Origin: Desulfopila sp. IMCC35006
GTDB taxonomy: Bacteria > Desulfobacterota > Desulfobulbia > Desulfobulbales > Desulfocapsaceae
Assembly: GCF_005116645.1 (NCBI RefSeq)
Contig: NZ_SWCM01000014.1
Coordinates: forward strand, 1 to 64,000
Reading direction: 5' to 3'
DNA: 64,000 nucleotides
Positions 60,335 to 64,000 of the stretch are shown piece after piece (positions within the stretch are counted from its first letter, which is position 1; each line of letters opens with the position of its first letter). A model generated the notes under the pieces. It worked only from the letters and a program-made list of their open reading frames with translations. It had not been told where the DNA came from and did not search any database. The position numbers and the translations under genes are program-made.

Positions 60335-62118
60335 GATTTTCCTCCCTTGCTTTTTCTGGTGGCCGTTTTTTCCTGCCCAGGTCGGGAAACGATCATCTCG
60401 CCAAAGCCGCCGTCAGACGGGATCATCGGCAGGATGATCTCACTTGCATCGCAGACGAATTCAAGCAATATCGGACCATGGTGGTCAATTGCCTGCTGCA
60501 GGGCTGGAGTAACCTCGTCGAGTTTTTCAATTTTACGATACGGAATATCGTAGGCCTCGGCGATAAGACCGAACTTGGGACTTTGCATGGGTGTTCCGGC
60601 ATACCGGCCATCAAAGAAAAGCGTCTGCCACTGGCGCACCATGCCCAGGTGGCCATTATTGAGAATAACGATCTTGATGTCGATCTGCTGTTCCATAATC
60701 GTGCCGAGTTCCTGAATGTTCATTTGAAAGCCGCCGTCGCCGCTGATCGACCAGACCCTCTCATCGGGTCGAGCCAGTTTGATGCCGATGGCCATTGGCA
60801 GCGATGCTCCCATAGTCCCGGCACCGCCGGAGGCGAACCAGCTGTTTTCCGTTTGGTAGTTGTAAAAGCGGGCGGCCATCATCTGGTGCATGCCGACATC
60901 GGGCACGATCAGATCTTTCCCTTCAGTCAACACCGACAGCTGATGGACTATCGATTTCATCAGCAGCCTGCCATCGTCACCAACGCCGCACTCGATTTCC
61001 CGGCGCAAATCGTCGGCCATCACCTGACGAAAGCTGTCTATTTTCTCAAACCAGCGCTTTCGAGGCTTGTACGTCAGCATCGGATCGCCTAGCATCACAT
61101 GCAGAGTGCGATAGACGTCGGCATTGATTGCCACCGAGCAGGCCACATTCTTATCGATTTCCGAAGGGTCAATTTCCACATGGATTACATCGGCATTTCT
61201 GGCGTATTCGCTGAGCCTGCCGGTGACCCGGTCATCAAAGCGCATGCCGAAAGAGATCAATAAATCCGCCGCCATGATCGCCCGGTTGGCCTCGACGGTG
61301 CCGTGCATACCCATCATGCCCAGACTGAGAGGGTGATCGACGGGCAGGGCTGACAGTCCATGCAGGGTGAAGGCAATGGGGATGTTGACCTTTTCGGCAA
61401 ACTGCTGCAGCAGTTTGCCGGCATTGCTGGTTATGACTCCGTGGCCGCAAAACAGAACCGGCCGCACACTGCGATTTATCAGTTCAATGGCCCGGCGCAG
61501 CGGTTCGCGTTCGGGGGTTGGGTGGTAGAAGAATCCGGGCAGGCTTGGCCGGAAGGTTTTCGCGTCAAAGCGGTAGGTTTCGGAAACGCTCTGGTTTTGT
61601 ACGTCTTTGGGGATATCGATGACGATCGGGCCGCCCCGGCCGGTGGTGGCCACGTAAAAGGCTTCATGAACGGTGACTTCGACATCTTCTGCGGCAAGGA
61701 GCATATAGGTCTGCTTACAGATCGGCATCATTACGCCGATCACATCGCTTTCCTGAAAAGCATCAGTGGCGATGACTCCGGTGGTAACCTGTCCGGTTAT
61801 CGCTATAATCGGTATCGAATCCATATGGGCATCGGCAATGCCTGTTGTCAGGTTCATTGCTCCGGGCCCGGATGTGGCCATGCAGACGCCGATCTGTGGC
61901 TTGTCGGTTGACAGGGAGCCCCGGGAAACACCCTGGGCCATGAATGCTGCGCCCTGTTCATGGCGCGACATAATGAAATGGAAATCACCCAGCTTGTCCA
62001 TTTCGTCAAAGATCGGCATGATGGCCCCACCGGTATAGCCAAAAATATACCTGACTCCCTTTTCTTTCAGGGCTCGGAGCATCAGGTTTTTCCCGGTTAT
62101 GATTTGTTTTTCTGTCAT
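60331..62118 (-). CDS. ilvB: acetolactate synthase large (catalytic) subunit
   Basis: A 595-residue ThDP enzyme that condenses two pyruvates (or pyruvate and 2-ketobutyrate). The N-terminal domain has GYTGGAIMPIFDEM and the catalytic Glu in SRHEQGAAFMAQG, with the ThDP-binding motif GDGGFQMNIQELGT near the C-terminus. The start is the ATG after GAGG, beginning MTEKQIITG; an upstream ATG would give 28 poor residues. First gene of ilvBN; no clear leader peptide or T-box was found. Confidence 0.93.
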   Translation of the reverse strand: MTEKQIITGKNLMLRALKEKGVRYIFGYTGGAIMPIFDEMDKLGDFHFIMSRHEQGAAFMAQGVSRGSLSTDKPQIGVCMATSGPGAMNLTTGIADAHMDSIPIIAITGQVTTGVIATDAFQESDVIGVMMPICKQTYMLLAAEDVEVTVHEAFYVATTGRGGPIVIDIPKDVQNQSVSETYRFDAKTFRPSLPGFFYHPTPEREPLRRAIELINRSVRPVLFCGHGVITSNAGKLLQQFAEKVNIPIAFTLHGLSALPVDHPLSLGMMGMHGTVEANRAIMAADLLISFGMRFDDRVTGRLSEYARNADVIHVEIDPSEIDKNVACSVAINADVYRTLHVMLGDPMLTYKPRKRWFEKIDSFRQVMADDLRREIECGVGDDGRLLMKSIVHQLSVLTEGKDLIVPDVGMHQMMAARFYNYQTENSWFASGGAGTMGASLPMAIGIKLARPDERVWSISGDGGFQMNIQELGTIMEQQIDIKIVILNNGHLGMVRQWQTLFFDGRYAGTPMQSPKFGLIAEAYDIPYRKIEKLDEVTPALQQAIDHHGPILLEFVCDASEIILPMIPSDGGFGEMIVSRPGQEKTATRKSKGGKS

Positions 62119-62366
62119 GATTACCTCTTTCTTCGACTTTTTTTGCAGGTGAAAAGATGTTCTTTTCCTGACAATCCTGACATACACGGAGGTCTTCGTC
62201 AAGGTTGCTTGTCGCCTACGTCCGCCGGATGCATATCTTCAGGCGTGGGTCCGTTTGGGGATCACGTTCGGCAGCATGGCAATGTTCTTGCCATTGTAGA
62301 GTACTCTATGGTATGCATACATGTCTATGCACATTCAATCGGACAGTCAATTCACCGAAGGTCTTT

Positions 62367-63974
62367 ATGATGAGCGAAACAACCCTCCAACCTGCATCTT
62401 TGATCAGTTCGCTGATGCAGCCGGACGTATACGATCCGCCTGTTGAAAAATGTACCCTGATTGAAACGCACATCTCCTGGGTGATTCTGGCCGGCCCATA
62501 TGCCTATAAAATTAAAAAATCGCTGAATCTCGGGTTTCTTGATTTTTCGACTCTTGAAAAACGTCTTTTTTACTGCCAGGAGGAACTGCGCCTGAATAAA
62601 AGACTGGCACCGGCGATTTACTTGTCAGTCGTTCCCATTATCGGCACCATTACTCAACCAAGGTGGGCAGTTGGCGGGGTGGAAGAGAGTGCAGCAATCG
62701 AGTATGCCATCAAGATGGTGGCTTTTCCGCAGCAGGCTCAGCTTGATCGTTTACTGGCCCACGGCGCCTTGCAACCCTGTCATATTGACATTCTGGCCGG
62801 CTACATCGCTGCTTTTCATCAGCATGCCGACAGTGCCGGTGCGGACAGCATCTATGGAAATCCGGAAATTATTTATCAGCCTATTGATGAAAATTTCAAA
62901 CAGATACGCGAGCATGTAAAAAAAACTGAGGCGCTAAGCTCGCTTGCCGAGTTGGAAAGCTGGGGGATGGCAACCTTCAGTGCGCTGTACGGAATATTGA
63001 AGCAACGTAAATCGGCTGGTTTTATCCGAGAATGCCATGGCGACATGCACCTGCGTAATATTGCCTGGGTCGATGACGCGCCGCTGGTGTTCGATTGTAT
63101 CGAATTTAGTCCCAGCCTGCGCTGGATCGACGTTATGAGCGATATTGCGTTTCTGGTCATGGATTTACAGGACAGAAAACAACCTGCGTTGGCTCAGCGC
63201 TTTCTTAACATGTATCTACAGCACACCGGGGATTACGCCGGAGTCCGTGTGCTGCGGTTCTACCAGGTGTACCGGGCGATGGTTCGCGCCAAAATCGATG
63301 CCATTCGTGCCCATCAGGCCGGTATAGATAAAAAAGAACAGACTGAAGCCGAGAATGATTTTTTCACGTATCTCAATCTGGCCCTAAGCTATGTCCAACC
63401 TGCCGAACCGTTACTCATCATTACCCGTGGCGTGTCGGCATCGGGCAAAAGTACCCTGAGCCAGTCATTACTGGAGCAGCTTGGCGCAATTCGTATTCGT
63501 TCGGATGTTGAACGCAAGCGTTTATTTGGCCTGACGCCGGAAGAGGAGGGGCGGGCAGCAATAGGCAAGGGTATCTATTGTCCGGAGGCCACCCGAAAAA
63601 CCTACCGTAAGCTCACCGAGCTGGCGGCCCATATTCTCGATGCCGGATATTCAGTTATTGTCGATGCGGCATTCCTCCGCTATGAAGAACGACTGCCGTT
63701 CAGAAAACTGGCCGATAGCAAAAAAGTGCCTTTTATAATTATAGAATGCAGAGCAGATGTTGCAACACTGCGCAGACGTATAGTGCAGCGAAAAAACGAT
63801 GTGTCGGATGCTGATCTCCACGTTCTGGAGATGCAGTTGTCGACCTGGCAGTCGCTGCGTGCAGAGGAGCAGCGCTGTGCTGTTCGTGTGGATACCGGGG
63901 CAGAGGTTGATATCAAGTCGCTTGTAACACAGATGAGAGAGAAATTTTTTCTCCTGACCGGTGAGATATCTTGA
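62367..63974 (+). CDS. fusion of an aminoglycoside-phosphotransferase-like domain and an AAA/P-loop kinase domain
   Basis: A 535-residue bifunctional protein. Residues 1-340 form an APH/choline-kinase-like fold with the catalytic loop CHGDMHLRNIAWVDD and the metal Asp in FDCIEFS. The C-terminal ~180 residues are a P-loop kinase: GVSASGKST, then RIRSDVERKRL and RTIV-type helices. The combination is known as a conserved uncharacterised family in proteobacteria. The phosphorylated substrate is unknown. I chose ATG 62367 (AAGG upstream). It is divergent from ilvB. Confidence 0.85.
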   Translation: MMSETTLQPASLISSLMQPDVYDPPVEKCTLIETHISWVILAGPYAYKIKKSLNLGFLDFSTLEKRLFYCQEELRLNKRLAPAIYLSVVPIIGTITQPRWAVGGVEESAAIEYAIKMVAFPQQAQLDRLLAHGALQPCHIDILAGYIAAFHQHADSAGADSIYGNPEIIYQPIDENFKQIREHVKKTEALSSLAELESWGMATFSALYGILKQRKSAGFIRECHGDMHLRNIAWVDDAPLVFDCIEFSPSLRWIDVMSDIAFLVMDLQDRKQPALAQRFLNMYLQHTGDYAGVRVLRFYQVYRAMVRAKIDAIRAHQAGIDKKEQTEAENDFFTYLNLALSYVQPAEPLLIITRGVSASGKSTLSQSLLEQLGAIRIRSDVERKRLFGLTPEEEGRAAIGKGIYCPEATRKTYRKLTELAAHILDAGYSVIVDAAFLRYEERLPFRKLADSKKVPFIIIECRADVATLRRRIVQRKNDVSDADLHVLEMQLSTWQSLRAEEQRCAVRVDTGAEVDIKSLVTQMREKFFLLTGEIS

Positions 63975-64000
63975 CGGCATTGATCGAGCTGAGTATTCTC

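Noticed and set aside
1-64000. CRISPR arrays, prophage, insertion sequences
   Set aside because: No regularly spaced direct repeats, phage structural genes or transposases were seen anywhere in the window.

Overview
The window looks like a chromosomal segment of an anaerobic, sulfur-metabolising deltaproteobacterium (Desulfobacterota, most likely the Desulfobulbales). Three things point there: recoded selenocysteine genes, including a Sec-containing SelD; two Tat-ferredoxin / multihaem cytochrome c / NrfD membrane modules; and many bacterial enhancer-binding-type regulators. No transposase, integrase, phage gene or CRISPR array was seen. The only mobile-element-like structure is a 170-bp foldback repeat with a target-site duplication. 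This is inference from gene content; no rRNA or marker phylogeny is available.

Layout. 1-1.5 kb: a GspE/PilB-type ATPase broken by a frameshift at an A6 run, then a remnant of a GGDEF domain. 1.5-8.6 kb: PAP2-LssY phosphatase, HrpB helicase with an overlapping radical SAM gene, a selenoprotein resembling the N-terminal domain of CopZ, and a GNAT acetyltransferase. 8.8-12.8 kb: a polyamine-type ABC transporter (potDABC order). 13.4-15.1 kb: a conserved small protein and selD with Sec18. 15.1-18.9 kb: an ABC exporter with a ~250-residue insertion in its nucleotide-binding domain, in an operon with cyclic-nucleotide-binding, anti-sigma-kinase and STAS proteins. 19.5-27.8 kb: two paralogous redox modules in opposite orientation, flanking a queuosine-precursor transporter and a membrane SpoIIE-type phosphatase with a probable in-frame Sec codon.

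27.8-34.7 kb is the most intriguing block. It holds a cytosolic histidine kinase and an NtrC-type regulator, a 22-bp-arm palindrome, a canonical sigma-54 promoter, three tandem paralogous one-helix membrane peptides, an intrinsic terminator, then FtsH with a Cys-rich tail and a membrane sensor whose DHp-like domain lacks both the phospho-acceptor His and the ATPase domain. 34.9-39.3 kb: an operon of an Lgt-like protein, phosphatidylserine decarboxylase and an unrecognised 785-residue protein.

39.6-48.8 kb: a lipase, then the complete phosphate regulon core (phoU-pstC-pstA-pstS-pstB, divergent phoB-phoR). 48.9-54.6 kb: tRNA-Gly(CCC), a degenerate Fic-like protein, a cytidylate-kinase-like protein, a SulP transporter, an Ala/Thr-repeat lipoprotein and a Sec-peroxiredoxin. 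54.7-58.7 kb: a probable copper-uptake locus (DeoR-NosL fusion regulator, TonB, OprC/NosA-type receptor). 58.9-64 kb: a flavodoxin-like reductase, a small unknown, ilvN-ilvB and an APH-kinase fusion.

Four genes (CopZ-like, selD, SpoIIE phosphatase, peroxiredoxin) carry an in-frame TGA followed by a hairpin of bacterial SECIS geometry. Conventional ORF calling would miss or truncate all of them.
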